DNA from: Fen-178 sp049516835
Lineage (GTDB): Bacteria > Acidobacteriota > Terriglobia > Bryobacterales > Bryobacteraceae
Length of the DNA stretch: 23,079 nucleotides
Direction: 5' to 3'
Assembly: GCA_049516835.1 (NCBI GenBank)
Contig: JBEKSR010000083.1
Span: forward strand, 1-23,079
Each line of letters starts with the position of its first letter. Position 1 is the first letter of the stretch. The translations under genes were made by a program, and so were the position numbers. The notes under the pieces are model-generated. The model had not been told where the DNA came from. It did no database searches and saw nothing but the letters and a program-made list of their open reading frames with translations. Positions 1-8,517 of this stretch are shown in pieces.

Positions 1-122
1 GGGTTGCTCTTGCCCAGCACCCTGGTGATGGCCGCCGTCAGGGTGGTCTTGCCGTGATCGATGTGCCCGATCGTCCCGATATTTACGTGCGGCTTGCTAC
101 GGTCGAATTTTTCCTTTGCCAT
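1..122 (-). CDS. tuf: Elongation factor Tu, N-terminal fragment (runs off the window)
   Basis: The first 40 residues read MAKEKFDRSKPHVNIGTIGH and continue with IDHGKTTLTAAITRVLGKSN. This contains the P-loop GHIDHGKT that binds GTP phosphates in EF-Tu, the GTPase that delivers aminoacyl-tRNA to the ribosome. The start codon is at 122-120. The rest of the roughly 395-residue protein lies beyond position 1. It follows tRNA-Tyr and tRNA-Thr on the same strand, the classic tRNA-tufB arrangement, so it is probably co-transcribed with them. Identity is near certain. Confidence 0.98.
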   Translation of the reverse strand, partial: MAKEKFDRSKPHVNIGTIGHIDHGKTTLTAAITRVLGKSN

Positions 123-164
123 GTTGACGCCTTCTCTGCACGGAATTCGTTACAGGAGGAACTC

Positions 165-240
<76 letters not shown>

Positions 241-265
241 CCTACCAAAAGTTTACGAAATTCTC

Positions 266-354
266 TGGTGGACGGGGGAGGATTCGAACCTCCGTAGCTC
301 GCAAGGAGCGACAGATTTACAGTCTGTTGCCATTAACCGCTCGGCCACCCGTCC
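266..354 (-). tRNA. tRNA-Tyr, anticodon GTA
   Basis: This is an 89-nt class II tRNA with a long variable arm and encoded CCA (268-266). The acceptor stem is GGACGGG/CCCGTCC, and the anticodon arm ACAGACTGTAAATCTGT gives GTA. It is the first gene of the tRNA-Tyr/tRNA-Thr/tuf transcription unit. The 194 bp separating it from msrP must hold divergent promoters; I could not assign them with confidence. Confidence 0.97.
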
Positions 355-548
355 AGGCCATTCGCCCGCAATGCGACCACCAAAGCGAGGCTCACATTGC
401 GGGGAAACTATAAGCATACAAAGAAAGGACTGCTCGCCGCAACTGGGATTAGGCCGAAGGGTGCGCGACCTGAAAGTGCGGGCGCGCAGTCCTTTGTGGT
501 CTGGGCAGGCTAAAGCATGCCCCACCAAGGTATAGTAGTAGCCAGGCG

Positions 549-1490
<942 letters not shown>

Positions 1491-1493
1491 CGC

Positions 1494-2096
1494 ATGCCGC
1501 GCGGCCGCTGGAGCAAAGTCCTGGTCTTCCTGCTGTGCCTCGCGCCGTTATTCCGGCTCGCCTGGCGCGTGTGGAACCAGGATGTCACCGCCAACCCCAC
1601 GGAGTTCATCCAGCACTTCACCGGCGACTGGGCCCTCCGCCTGATCGTCGCCACTCTGGCCGTGACTCCGATGCGAAAGCTCCTCGGCGTGCCCGGCCTC
1701 ATCCGTTTCCGCCGCATGATCGGCCTGTTCGCGTTCTATTACGCCTGCCTGCACTTCCTCACCTACCTGTGGCTCGACAAGCTCTTCGATTTTCCGGCCA
1801 TGCTCAAGGACGTTGGCAAGCGCCCGTTCATCACCGCCGGTTTCGCCGCGTTTGCGTGTCTGGTTCCGTTGGCCCTGACTTCCACCGCCGGGTGGATTCG
1901 CCGCCTGGGCGGCAAGCGCTGGCAACGGTTGCACAGCCTCATCTACGTCACCGCGATCGCCGCGGTGGCCCACTACTACTGGTTGGTCAAATCCGATATT
2001 CGCCAGCCGATGCTCTACGGAACCCTGGTGGCGCTTCTGCTGGCCTGGCGCGTGGTTACCCGAGTGGTCCGCAACGCCGGCCTGGCGAGGGCTTAG
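1494..2096 (+). CDS. msrQ: MsrQ, heme-binding membrane subunit of MsrPQ
   Basis: MsrQ (YedZ) is an inner-membrane b-type cytochrome that passes electrons from the quinone pool or a flavin reductase to MsrP. This 200-residue protein is highly hydrophobic, with about five to six membrane spans. Histidines fall in the expected contexts for heme ligation: ACLHFLTY (near residue 89), RLHSLIY and VAHYYWL (near 145-160). The RFRRMIGLFAFYYA and GWIRRLGGKRWQRLH loops are typical of the ferric-reductase-like YedZ family. It begins 3 bp after the msrP stop, consistent with translational coupling. Confidence 0.95.
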   Translation: MPRGRWSKVLVFLLCLAPLFRLAWRVWNQDVTANPTEFIQHFTGDWALRLIVATLAVTPMRKLLGVPGLIRFRRMIGLFAFYYACLHFLTYLWLDKLFDFPAMLKDVGKRPFITAGFAAFACLVPLALTSTAGWIRRLGGKRWQRLHSLIYVTAIAAVAHYYWLVKSDIRQPMLYGTLVALLLAWRVVTRVVRNAGLARA

Positions 2097-2105
2097 AATC
2101 GGTTC

Positions 2106-2996
2106 ATGCGAGGCGCTCTCATCCTTTCACTTGTGCCGGCTCTGCTTTCCGCCGCGGACCTGAAGATCGACCATGTCACCATCGCCGGAAGCAGCCTGGA
2201 AACGCTGCAGGCCAATCTCTCCGCGGCCGGCATACCGGCGGTTTACGGCGGCGCTCACGCCAACGGCGCCACCGAGATGGCCCTGGTCAGCTTTCCCGAT
2301 GGTTCCTACCTGGAGTTGATGGCGCTCCGGGCGAATGCCGATCCTCACGCGATCGATCAGCAGCCCTGGGCGAAGTTCCTCCGGGGCAACGGCGGGCCGT
2401 GCGCCTGGGCGGCGCGCGAAAAGGACCTGGCGGGGGAAGTCAAACGCCTCGGGGCGGCGGGCATTCCCGTCAACGCGCCCGTTCGCAGCGGCCGGCAAAG
2501 GCCGGACGGGGTGCGCCTGGAGTGGGAAACCTCGGATGTGGGCACGGAGCCCAGAGGCGCCTTCTTCCCGTTCCTGATACGCGACCTCACGGAGCGCGGG
2601 CTGCGCGCCTTTCCGCAGGGGAAGCCGGTCAACCGGGATTTCAGGGGGGTCGCCAAGGTGGTGATCGCCGTGCGCGATCTGGATGCCGCCGTCAAGCATT
2701 ACCGGCAGGCTTACGGGTTGCCCGCGCCCATCAAGCAGGTGGACCCGGGCTTCGACGCGCATCTGGCGTTACTGGGAGGCGTCCCCGTGGTGCTGGCGCA
2801 ACCGCTTACGTTGGAATCCTGGCTGAACGAGCGCCTCGACCGGTTTGGCGAAGCGCCTTGCGCATTCGTGCTGGGGGCCAGCCGCCCGGGCCGTTACCAC
2901 GCCGGCTCGCAGACGCGCTGGTTCGGCATCGAGATCTCCTGGTTCGATTCCGGCAAGCTGGGCTGGCGCCTGGGATTCGAAAGCCCGGAGTGGTGA
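2106..2996 (+). CDS. Secreted VOC/glyoxalase-like domain protein
   Basis: The 296-residue protein has a short signal peptide (MRGALILSLVPALLSAADL) followed by a VOC (vicinal oxygen chelate) fold. The first module begins KIDHVTIAGSSLETLQANLSA with a conserved early His, and continues ALVSFPDGSYLELMAL. A second module begins near residue 179 (GVAKVVIAVRDLDAAVKHYRQAYGL). This two-module layout resembles the glyoxalase-like domain (PF13468 type). Substrate is unknown. It starts 9 bp after msrQ and may be transcribed with it, though nothing links the two functionally. VOC assignment is firm; the enzymatic role is not. Confidence 0.8.
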   Translation: MRGALILSLVPALLSAADLKIDHVTIAGSSLETLQANLSAAGIPAVYGGAHANGATEMALVSFPDGSYLELMALRANADPHAIDQQPWAKFLRGNGGPCAWAAREKDLAGEVKRLGAAGIPVNAPVRSGRQRPDGVRLEWETSDVGTEPRGAFFPFLIRDLTERGLRAFPQGKPVNRDFRGVAKVVIAVRDLDAAVKHYRQAYGLPAPIKQVDPGFDAHLALLGGVPVVLAQPLTLESWLNERLDRFGEAPCAFVLGASRPGRYHAGSQTRWFGIEISWFDSGKLGWRLGFESPEW

Positions 2997-3007
2997 CCGG
3001 CCTTCGC

Positions 3008-3346
3008 CTACACCATTCTCGCGGAGAGAAAGACGTCTTGCGGACGCTGCGGAGTGGTTTGCCCGTCCCACTCGTCTTCCGCGCTATCGGTCAATAGCAG
3101 ATCGATCAACCGGGCTGCCAGCTCGCGCGGGCAGATGCAATCAGCCTCCGACAGCGTGGTGGGGGCGTCCCGCCGCGGGCCGTATTCCATGGTCACGGGC
3201 TCGCAGTCTTCCGAGATCCAGGTCCCATGCACGTTGATGAACTCGGCGGCGTCCTCGCAACCTTTTACGGCAACCCGCATGGTGTTGGCCGTGCGTGCCA
3301 AGGTGACGCCTTCAATCGCTTTTCCGTCTGTGTATCTGATTGTCAT
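3008..3346 (-). CDS. Small hypothetical protein, cytoplasmic, acidic
   Basis: The 112-residue product starts MTIRYTDGKAIEGVTLARTA and contains CEDAAEFINVHGTWISEDCEPVTMEYG, then an acidic C-terminal half (LLLTDSAEDEWDG). I do not recognise a family. The reading frame is open further upstream, but the ATG at 3346 is preceded by CGGAG at good distance, and the residues before it lack protein-like character. No signal peptide or membrane segment is seen. It is convergent with the VOC gene, with only 11 bp between the two stops. Confidence 0.6.
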   Translation of the reverse strand: MTIRYTDGKAIEGVTLARTANTMRVAVKGCEDAAEFINVHGTWISEDCEPVTMEYGPRRDAPTTLSEADCICPRELAARLIDLLLTDSAEDEWDGQTTPQRPQDVFLSARMV

Positions 3347-3686
3347 AATCTCCGCGCTCGCAAGACTATGGTGCAACAACACGGGCCTCGATACCAGTTC
3401 CTGACGTACCAACGCTGTACCATAACCTGCCGGGATCACTTTCGATAACAGCATAACCCGAGGCAGGAATCGAACAGAAGGCGCCGGGCCATCCACGGAA
3501 GTCCCCGCCTAGCGGGCGTTTGCGTGCGTTCTCGAAGGCCTGCCGGTTCGCCGCTTCGTCGTCGAGCGGTCTGTAGTCGGAAGATAGTCCCGGGAGTACC
3601 TTCGAGGGGTTGATACCGGCGGGCGGCAACGCCGGGCGCCTCGCAAGGGTGTTATGATTCGCGGGGTTAACCAAGGAGAGGTAGAA
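3347..3686. other. Intergenic region with divergent promoters expected; no clear gene
   Basis: This 340-bp stretch separates the leftward small hypothetical gene from the rightward secreted-protein gene. A leftward frame of 102 codons is open across 3674-3366 (TTG start; it contains YRPLDDEAANRQAFENARK). It has no good ribosome-binding site and mixed codon bias, so I do not call it a gene. No tRNA, terminator or repeat stands out. Confidence 0.4.
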
Positions 3687-4145
3687 ATGATCGGGCCCAG
3701 AACGGTTGCAGTCCTTTGTACGCTGTCGTTCTGTCTGTTCGCCGCCGGAGACCCTTTCTCCGGCGCCTGGAAACTGAACCCGTCCAAGTCGAAGCTGCCT
3801 CCGCCCCTCCCGCGGAGCCAGACCGTCCGCATCAAAGCCGACAGCCGGAGCATTCGGATTCGGGAAGAGGTGGTGGATGAAAAGGGGAAGCGCCTCACGG
3901 TAACCGTGAATGCCCGTTTTGACGGAAAGGACTACCCCGTCACGGGCACGCCGTTCGCCGACGCCGTTGCCTACCAGCGCCTAGACAGCCACACGCTCAA
4001 GGGTACGGTCAAGAAGGCAGGGAAGATTGTGACCTCCGAGACGGCCACCATCTCCGCCGACGGCAAGACCCTGACGGGAACCTATTCCGGCACGGACGCG
4101 ACGGGCAAGCACGTGGATGCCACGGCTGTGCTGGAGAGGCAATGA
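3687..4145 (+). CDS. Small secreted protein of acidobacterial type, function unknown
   Basis: The 152-residue product has a signal peptide (MIGPRTVAVLCTLSFCLFAAG) followed by DPFSGAWKLNPSKSKLPPP. That opening is common in short secreted acidobacterial proteins, from memory. The rest is predicted beta-rich, with repeated T-rich strands (TISADGKTLTGTYSGTDATGKHVDATAVLE). The ATG at 3687 is chosen over an earlier in-frame ATG at 3654 because AGGAGAG lies just upstream and the signal peptide then begins at residue 1. Its stop is 3 bp from the left att repeat, so this gene was the original neighbour of the tRNA-Thr(TGT) 3' end. Confidence 0.75.
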   Translation: MIGPRTVAVLCTLSFCLFAAGDPFSGAWKLNPSKSKLPPPLPRSQTVRIKADSRSIRIREEVVDEKGKRLTVTVNARFDGKDYPVTGTPFADAVAYQRLDSHTLKGTVKKAGKIVTSETATISADGKTLTGTYSGTDATGKHVDATAVLERQ

Positions 4146-4148
4146 TGC

Positions 4149-4194
4149 TGGAGCTGGCGGAGGGATTTGAACCCCCGACCCTCTGATTACAAAT
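4149..4194. repeat. attL: 46-bp direct repeat of the tRNA-Thr(TGT) 3' end
   Basis: These 46 bp are identical to 15206-15251 with no mismatch; the sequences differ at the base on either side. They comprise the tRNA 3' part from the CCA end through the T arm into the anticodon loop. This is the displaced original tRNA 3' end left by site-specific integration. Confidence 0.96.
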
Positions 4195-4200
4195 TCCATA

Positions 4201-4316
4201 GGTTGCTATCTACTGGGTCCACTGCGTCTATTTATCAATAGTTTAGCAACCCCCAATTTCCACTGCGTCCAGCAAAACCGTGGAAAATCTAGCTCGGTTG
4301 CTATGTGGGTTGCTAT
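4201..4316. other. Left att arm: clustered GGTTGCTAT motifs (candidate integrase arm sites)
   Basis: GGTTGCTAT occurs at 4201-4209, 4296-4304 and 4308-4316, and TAGCAACC (inverted) at 4244-4251. The last two direct copies are exactly 12 bp apart. An 11-bp direct repeat TCCACTGCGTC lies at 4218-4228 and 4259-4269 and could be an accessory (excisionase or host-factor) site. The same motif with the same spacing lies beside attR. The 4195-4416 stretch holds no gene apart from these sites. Confidence 0.65.
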
Positions 4317-4416
4317 CAATTTCGGAGTGAAGGTAAAGCGAAAACTGACCGTCCCGCTTGACGCCTAATGCCATCCTGTTTTGCCGGCGCGTTTGCACGG
4401 GAGTATGATTCAAGAC

Positions 4417-5028
4417 ATGGAACCCTTAAAACGGAATTGCTACCTGTGCCCGCGGCCGGCCACCGCGGTTCGCGTCCCTCTGAGCGACGGCGAGTATTAC
4501 GTCGTCACAGGATGCAAGTGCGTACGATACCTGATCGGCGTGGAGTACGCCGAGGCAATTGAAAAGGACCCGGCCGGCACTGAAGATAGGCGTAGATTCC
4601 TTTCGGCGGCAGCCAGAACCATCGCGGAAGCTGAAGGCGAACCGCCCCCACGCCTCAGCGATTACGCGAAACGCTACCAAGGCAAATGGTGGCTTCAGAT
4701 CACGGATTCGAACGCTGATCAAATCGCTCCGGCCGGGAGTTTTTTGGAGACCCAGGAGATCCAGGCCGCGCTCGCCGAAGCTCAGAACTTGCGGGAGGCC
4801 CTTGCCAAGTCAAGCCACTTCCAGCGGAGCGACCAACAGGAAATACTGGAGAAGGACTTTTCTTTTATTGAGAGCGAGATCGGAAGTCCGCCCGAATTCA
4901 GAAAGCCGAAAGACCTGAAGGGAGTAGTTGAGTATCTGCGGTCGTTTGCAAACACACCAGAGTTAGAAAAGGCGTTTTCTCGAATGGAGAAAAAACTTAA
5001 GGCAATCGGCGCCCTTCCAGAAGAGTGA
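4417..5028 (+). CDS. Cargo protein with N-terminal Cys cluster, unknown function
   Basis: The 203-residue product begins MEPLKRNCYLCPRPATAVRV. It has a CxxC pair at 8/11 and a CxC pair at 33/35 (GCKC) that could form a small zinc site. The remaining 170 residues are charged and helical (for example QAALAEAQNLREALAKSSHF), without membrane segments. I do not recognise a family. An earlier start at 4405 is possible, but GGGAG would be only one base from it, so 4417 is preferred with moderate confidence. It is the first of three rightward cargo genes next to attL, the position where satellites and islands often carry accessory genes. Confidence 0.65.
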   Translation: MEPLKRNCYLCPRPATAVRVPLSDGEYYVVTGCKCVRYLIGVEYAEAIEKDPAGTEDRRRFLSAAARTIAEAEGEPPPRLSDYAKRYQGKWWLQITDSNADQIAPAGSFLETQEIQAALAEAQNLREALAKSSHFQRSDQQEILEKDFSFIESEIGSPPEFRKPKDLKGVVEYLRSFANTPELEKAFSRMEKKLKAIGALPEE

Positions 5029-5035
5029 TGCAGAC

Positions 5036-5335
5036 ATGGGCGTCCGCTTCCAGCGCCGCGTTCGGATTCTCCCCGGCATCAGGTTGAACGTCTCGAAGAG
5101 TGGCCTCGGCTTCTCGGTGGGCGCGCGTGGCGTCCACGTCGGCATCACGGCGCGCGGCCAGCACTACGCCTCCATCGGCCTTCCTGGAACGGGCGTTTCG
5201 TGGAGGGAGTACGAGCGGAACTCGCCGCGGCGGTGCGACCTCTGCGCGCCGGGCCACGCGCACATTTCAGCGCCATTGGCGGCCCTCCTGGTGATCCTGG
5301 CCGGCGTTGTGCTGTTGGCGCTGCTCGGGAGATAG
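5036..5335 (+). CDS. DUF4236 domain membrane protein
   Basis: The 99-residue product matches the DUF4236 pattern. An N-terminal basic segment MGVRFQRRVRILPGIRLNVS is followed by KSGLGFSVGARGVHVGITARG and IGLPGTGVSWRE (residues 21-58). A CDLC pair follows at 67-70, and a C-terminal membrane helix at about 77-98 (APLAALLVILAGVVLLALLG). DUF4236 proteins are widespread and uncharacterised. The ATG lies 7 bp after the previous stop, so the two genes are likely translated together. The CxxC before the membrane helix is an addition not required by the domain. Confidence 0.8.
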   Translation: MGVRFQRRVRILPGIRLNVSKSGLGFSVGARGVHVGITARGQHYASIGLPGTGVSWREYERNSPRRCDLCAPGHAHISAPLAALLVILAGVVLLALLGR

Positions 5336-5467
5336 CCAGATAAACGCCGGGTGCCGCGTGAGAGCTGGCCAAGGCAGCGTCGGAAGGCCACGCCCAGGGG
5401 AATCAGTAGCGCCCCGGCACCGGAACGCCCCGATTGCGGTATATTAGCTCCGAAAAGAGGCACCGCT

Positions 5468-6292
5468 ATGATTGAATGCCCGTCATGTCGAACATCTCAT
5501 GAAAGCCAGCCGAGGTTCTGCATGAACTGCGGCCATGAGTTCGCCCCCGAACAGGCTATTTCCGAAAGCGGCAGCGCGCCAACTCTCAAGAAATGCCCTG
5601 ATTGCGCCGAAGAGGTCCGAGCCGAAGCGCGCAAGTGTCGGTTCTGCGGGTTCGTGTTTTCCCCCGAGGAAACTGAACCCATGGAGGAGTTGCAGGAGCC
5701 GTTACAGGAGCCAGAGAGACCCAAACCTAAGAGCCACTGGATGGGATTGATCGCTCTCGCGGTCTTGGTCTGCGTGTTGATCGGGGGAGCGTGCCTGAAA
5801 TCCTGCGATAACGCCGCCAGTTCTGATACTTCCAGGGTGGGTAGTTCCGCTCGCGTCGCGCCGCCTGGGAGTCTGACTCCATTGCAGGAGAGGGTAAGAG
5901 CGCAATTGGAACAGGCAGATGAAGCGAAAAGGGCCGATGCCGCTTTGCCGGATCGGATTCAAAAAGCTGAAATCGGTGTGGTAACTACCATAGTCGGTCC
6001 CCCCGCTTCGTGGCCGTGTGCCTCATCCAAAGTGGCCCTCAAAGAACTAATGAGATGGCAGAAGGCGATGCTCGATGAACAATCACCGGATTCCGTAGTG
6101 GTCAATTATGGGGACGCCCTGATGCGAACCAGATCGATCATAGTCGAGCAACGAGACCGCGTGAAGATTCTCGAAAAGGAACCCGGCATCCGGAAAGTCA
6201 GCGTGATCGAGCACAAGGGTACGTATGGGTTCACCTTCATGTCCGTAACTGCTCGGGGATGCTGGGTCGCGTCAGAAGCCGTGACTCGGTAG
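5468..6292 (+). CDS. Double zinc-ribbon, single-pass membrane protein
   Basis: The 274-residue product carries two zinc ribbons: MIECPSCRTS with Cys 4/7 and 18/21, and CPDCAEEVRAEARKCRFCG with Cys 43/46 and 57/60. A Glu/Pro linker is followed by a membrane helix at about 93-110 (GLIALAVLVCVLIGGACL). The C-terminal 160 residues lie on the far side of the membrane and contain a helical segment rich in Gln/Ala. The ATG at 5468 follows AGAGG at 8 bp, which sets the start over upstream in-frame codons. The domain plan suggests sensing or scaffold at the membrane; function is unknown. It is the last gene of the cargo module and faces the leftward operon. Confidence 0.75.
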   Translation: MIECPSCRTSHESQPRFCMNCGHEFAPEQAISESGSAPTLKKCPDCAEEVRAEARKCRFCGFVFSPEETEPMEELQEPLQEPERPKPKSHWMGLIALAVLVCVLIGGACLKSCDNAASSDTSRVGSSARVAPPGSLTPLQERVRAQLEQADEAKRADAALPDRIQKAEIGVVTTIVGPPASWPCASSKVALKELMRWQKAMLDEQSPDSVVVNYGDALMRTRSIIVEQRDRVKILEKEPGIRKVSVIEHKGTYGFTFMSVTARGCWVASEAVTR

Positions 6293-6582
6293 GGGTCGAT
6301 TCCCCAAGAATCAGTGGCGAAGGAAACGGGGCGAGACACGGCAGCCCCGTCGTGGTGATGTCTCGATTGGGAAACAAAAAAGCCGGGACGGGCGCGTTCG
6401 CCCCAATTCACCTGACAGCGAACTGGAGCCCTAAAGGCTGCCCCGCCCCGGCTTTCCTGGACCGCGCCGCCGCTTGACACGGGGGGAAATCATAACCCCC
6501 GGAAGGGATCAACTCGAAGACGTTGGGGTCCCTTCGCGGCGGCGGCATACCGGAGGAGGCCGGTGGCCAGGGAAACTCGAAA
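6293..6582. other. Non-coding zone between convergent transcription units of the element
   Basis: This 290-bp stretch has no credible gene. It holds a large branched hairpin at 6376-6455 that acts as terminator for the leftward operon. The rest shows nothing I can name. Confidence 0.6.
6376..6455 (-). terminator. Branched intrinsic terminator of the leftward operon
   Basis: Read leftward, AAAGCCGGGGCGGG pairs with CCCGTCCCGGCTTT, one G-U pair included, and runs into TTTTTTG. Inside the loop two further stems form: AGCC/GGCT around 6428-6439 and GCGAAC/GTTCGC at 6423-6418 and 6401-6396. This gives a three-way junction. On the plus strand the G-U pair becomes an A/C mismatch, so the structure favours leftward transcripts. 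Confidence 0.7.
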
Positions 6583-7287
6583 CTAAACGAACGGGTCCGA
6601 GTATTGCACGGCGGGCGCTGGCACGTCATACGTGCTGCCGGCGGCTAGTTCTTTTTCGTACTCGGTGTAGAGATTCGCGTCGGCCATCAATTCCGCGCTG
6701 CAAGCCTTCGCATAAGTCTCGCCCGTGCGCTTCATGCGCTTGCGGGCGCGTTCATCCAACTCGGATTCGGCGCTGGTGATCTTCATCATCTTCGGCTCGG
6801 CCCGCTTCGGCTTGCCCGCTGGCACCGACTCGTAAGCCGCCTGCGCTTCCCCGCCGCGCCGCGCCCAAACTTTCCCTTCGGCGAGTTCGGGCGAGATGCC
6901 CGTCTTCTTCGCAATTTTCGCCGCCTTTTTCTGAACGGCTTCGATCACGGTCGTGCGGTTTCTGATCGCTGATTTGAGAATTTTCTTGAGCTTCATTTTT
7001 TTCTCCTTTTTCTTCTGCCCTGAGGCCGGTGGAGTCTGGACGAACTGGTCCGTGGGCGTGCTTACGTCCTGGGTTCCCGGATCGTCCTTTTTCTTTTTCC
7101 GCTTCGCCAATCGGTCCACTAGGCGGCTGCCAGCGAGACTCTTTCGGATATCCACAAGCTGATCCCCGACCGCTAAAACGCGGGTCTGAAGCGTGCGGAC
7201 CTGATAAGGGTTCGGTCGTTTCGCCATAGCCTCTACCGAGAAGGCCACGCGCCGTTTTGTGAGCGAGTTGATTTCACTCCAAGCCAT
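6583..7287 (-). CDS. Lysine-rich phage-type protein with a probable second, internal start
   Basis: The 234-residue product is strongly basic in its first half (AKRKKKKDD, GQKKKEKKMKLKKILK). It ends with ERARKRMKRTGETYAKACSA followed by ELMADANLYTEYEKEL. A similar pattern of G-x-x-Y-x-x-A followed by a short D-N-x-L-Y helix recurs near the ends of some phage head-assembly proteins (from memory, weak). The ATG at 7287 follows AAAGGAG. A second in-frame ATG at 6996 follows AAGGAG at ideal distance and would give a 137-residue product. It is the last gene before the terminator. Scaffold, DNA-binding or packaging accessory are all possible. Confidence 0.7.
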   Translation of the reverse strand: MAWSEINSLTKRRVAFSVEAMAKRPNPYQVRTLQTRVLAVGDQLVDIRKSLAGSRLVDRLAKRKKKKDDPGTQDVSTPTDQFVQTPPASGQKKKEKKMKLKKILKSAIRNRTTVIEAVQKKAAKIAKKTGISPELAEGKVWARRGGEAQAAYESVPAGKPKRAEPKMMKITSAESELDERARKRMKRTGETYAKACSAELMADANLYTEYEKELAAGSTYDVPAPAVQYSDPFV

Positions 7288-7314
7288 AATTGTGTCTCCT
7301 TTCCGCCGCGCGGG

Positions 7315-7563
7315 TTATGCGAAGCCGTCAATTTGGCTGAGTGTTTTGCCAAAGCTCGGGGTGTCGAATTTGTTCGCCGTGTCAATCACCCGGCCCATCT
7401 GCGGGTCTGCGTTGCGTAGCGCCGCCAGGAGCGCGTTCCAAAACAACACGGCCGGGTTGTCTCCTGTAACGGGTTGCTGCAACGCGAGGTAAGTTTTTAG
7501 ATCGGCGACCAACTGCGCAATGTCCGCATCCAGCGCCGCCGCTGCTGCTGTTCGAATTGCCAT
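7315..7563 (-). CDS. Small Ala-rich hypothetical protein of the element
   Basis: The 82-residue product starts MAIRTAAAAALDADIAQLVA and continues as helix-rich sequence (LFWNALLAALRNADPQMGRV) ending LSQIDGFA. The ATG at 7563 is preceded by AAGGGAG at suitable distance, better than the longer in-frame opening at 7620. No family is recognised. It sits between two small genes in a strictly collinear leftward operon, each with its own ribosome-binding site. Confidence 0.7.
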   Translation of the reverse strand: MAIRTAAAAALDADIAQLVADLKTYLALQQPVTGDNPAVLFWNALLAALRNADPQMGRVIDTANKFDTPSFGKTLSQIDGFA

Positions 7564-7585
7564 AAAAGTTACTCCCTTCGTTTCG

Positions 7586-7876
7586 TTAGTCTCCCCAGGT
7601 GACGCACAACACGCCGTCACCAGAGGAGCGGATCACTGAAACCTTCTCGCCCGCCGTGAACTGGAAGTGCTCCGGAACCTTCGCGGGCAGGAACATGCAG
7701 GTATTGTCCGCCACTGGTGCGGTGCCGAACGTCACGTAGCAATCGACGGTGGCGACCAGCCGAACGGAGTCGGCGGGTATGACCGCGCTCTCCGAGTGCG
7801 CCGCGCCGATGGACACCGAGAGATTGTTCGCTGGCGAGACGAGCGGGTACGTTATTCTGCGAGTGTAATCAGGCAT
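7586..7876 (-). CDS. Small beta-rich phage-type protein
   Basis: The 96-residue product (MPDYTRRITYPLVSPANNLS at the start) reads as alternating beta strands: ADSVRLVATVDCYVTFGTAP, then DNTCMFLPAKVPEHFQFTAG, then EKVSVIRSSGDGVLCVTWGD. Proteins with this pattern occur among small structural or head-decoration-like proteins of tailed phages, but I cannot name a family. The ATG at 7876 follows AAAGGAG and begins 5 bp after the stop of the preceding gene. If it is structural it would be the only virion-like gene of the element. Confidence 0.7.
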   Translation of the reverse strand: MPDYTRRITYPLVSPANNLSVSIGAAHSESAVIPADSVRLVATVDCYVTFGTAPVADNTCMFLPAKVPEHFQFTAGEKVSVIRSSGDGVLCVTWGD

Positions 7877-7881
7877 GGGGT

Positions 7882-8490
7882 CTACTCCTTTCCGGCGCCG
7901 ATCCACGCGGCTACGAACGTCTGCACGTAGTCCGCAAGCGGTTTCCTGTGGGGGATGTGCCCGGCCCGCGGCCCCAATTCGACGAACTCATGCAAGCCGT
8001 GATACGCGCAGGCCAACGTCGGACCAAACAGGCTCCTGACTTGCTGGAGCGCCTGCCGCTCTGACCCGCTCGCCACCGCTTCCAGCCGGTCGAGGGCCTG
8101 CCTGAAGGCCGCGAACCGCGCCGCCAGCGCGCGCAGGCTATCGTCTATCAGCCGCGCCGCCTCCATGAGCTGCTTCGATGCCGCCGGAAGCTGCTCCTGG
8201 CGCTTCTTCTCGGCTTCGGCGGCCTCGCGCTCCAGGGCTTCGGCATGGCGCTGTTTAGCGGCCTCCAACGCGGCCTGCAAGTTGCTCGCGCACACGAGCT
8301 TCTCGCGCTGCTCCGCACGGAGCTTTTTGAGCCGCTGGGCGGTGTCGCCGACCCCCAATTCCGCGTCCAGGCTCAACTGGTCGCCCTCGCTGGCCAGCGC
8401 CACGACTTCGGCGTCTGCGTTTCTGCCCCGACTGCTGAGATTACCGATGATCTCTTCCCATTGCGCCGCAGTTCTGTTCTCTTGTTGCAT
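7882..8490 (-). CDS. Coiled-coil protein of the element
   Basis: The 202-residue product has a long charged helix at roughly residues 45-110 (AQRLKKLRAEQREKLVCASN and ALEREAAEAEKKRQEQLPAA), strongly predicted as coiled coil. A second helical region follows (LRALAARFAAFRQALDRLEA). The ATG at 8490 follows AGAAAGGA; an in-frame TTG at 8508 is less likely. No enzymatic motif or membrane segment is seen. In phage context this could be a scaffold, a packaging accessory or a capsid-size-determination protein, but this is only inference. Confidence 0.7.
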   Translation of the reverse strand: MQQENRTAAQWEEIIGNLSSRGRNADAEVVALASEGDQLSLDAELGVGDTAQRLKKLRAEQREKLVCASNLQAALEAAKQRHAEALEREAAEAEKKRQEQLPAASKQLMEAARLIDDSLRALAARFAAFRQALDRLEAVASGSERQALQQVRSLFGPTLACAYHGLHEFVELGPRAGHIPHRKPLADYVQTFVAAWIGAGKE

Positions 8491-8517
8491 CTGATTTTCC
8501 TTTCTCAAAACTCTGAA

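Noticed and set aside
3366..3674. 102-codon leftward frame in the 3347-3686 gap
   Set aside because: TTG start without ribosome-binding site and no recognisable domain. Some stretches look coding, so a small gene is not excluded.
4149..4194. A second tRNA-Thr gene at the left end of the element
   Set aside because: Only the 3' 46 nt are present and the 5' half is missing, so it is the att remnant, not a tRNA gene.
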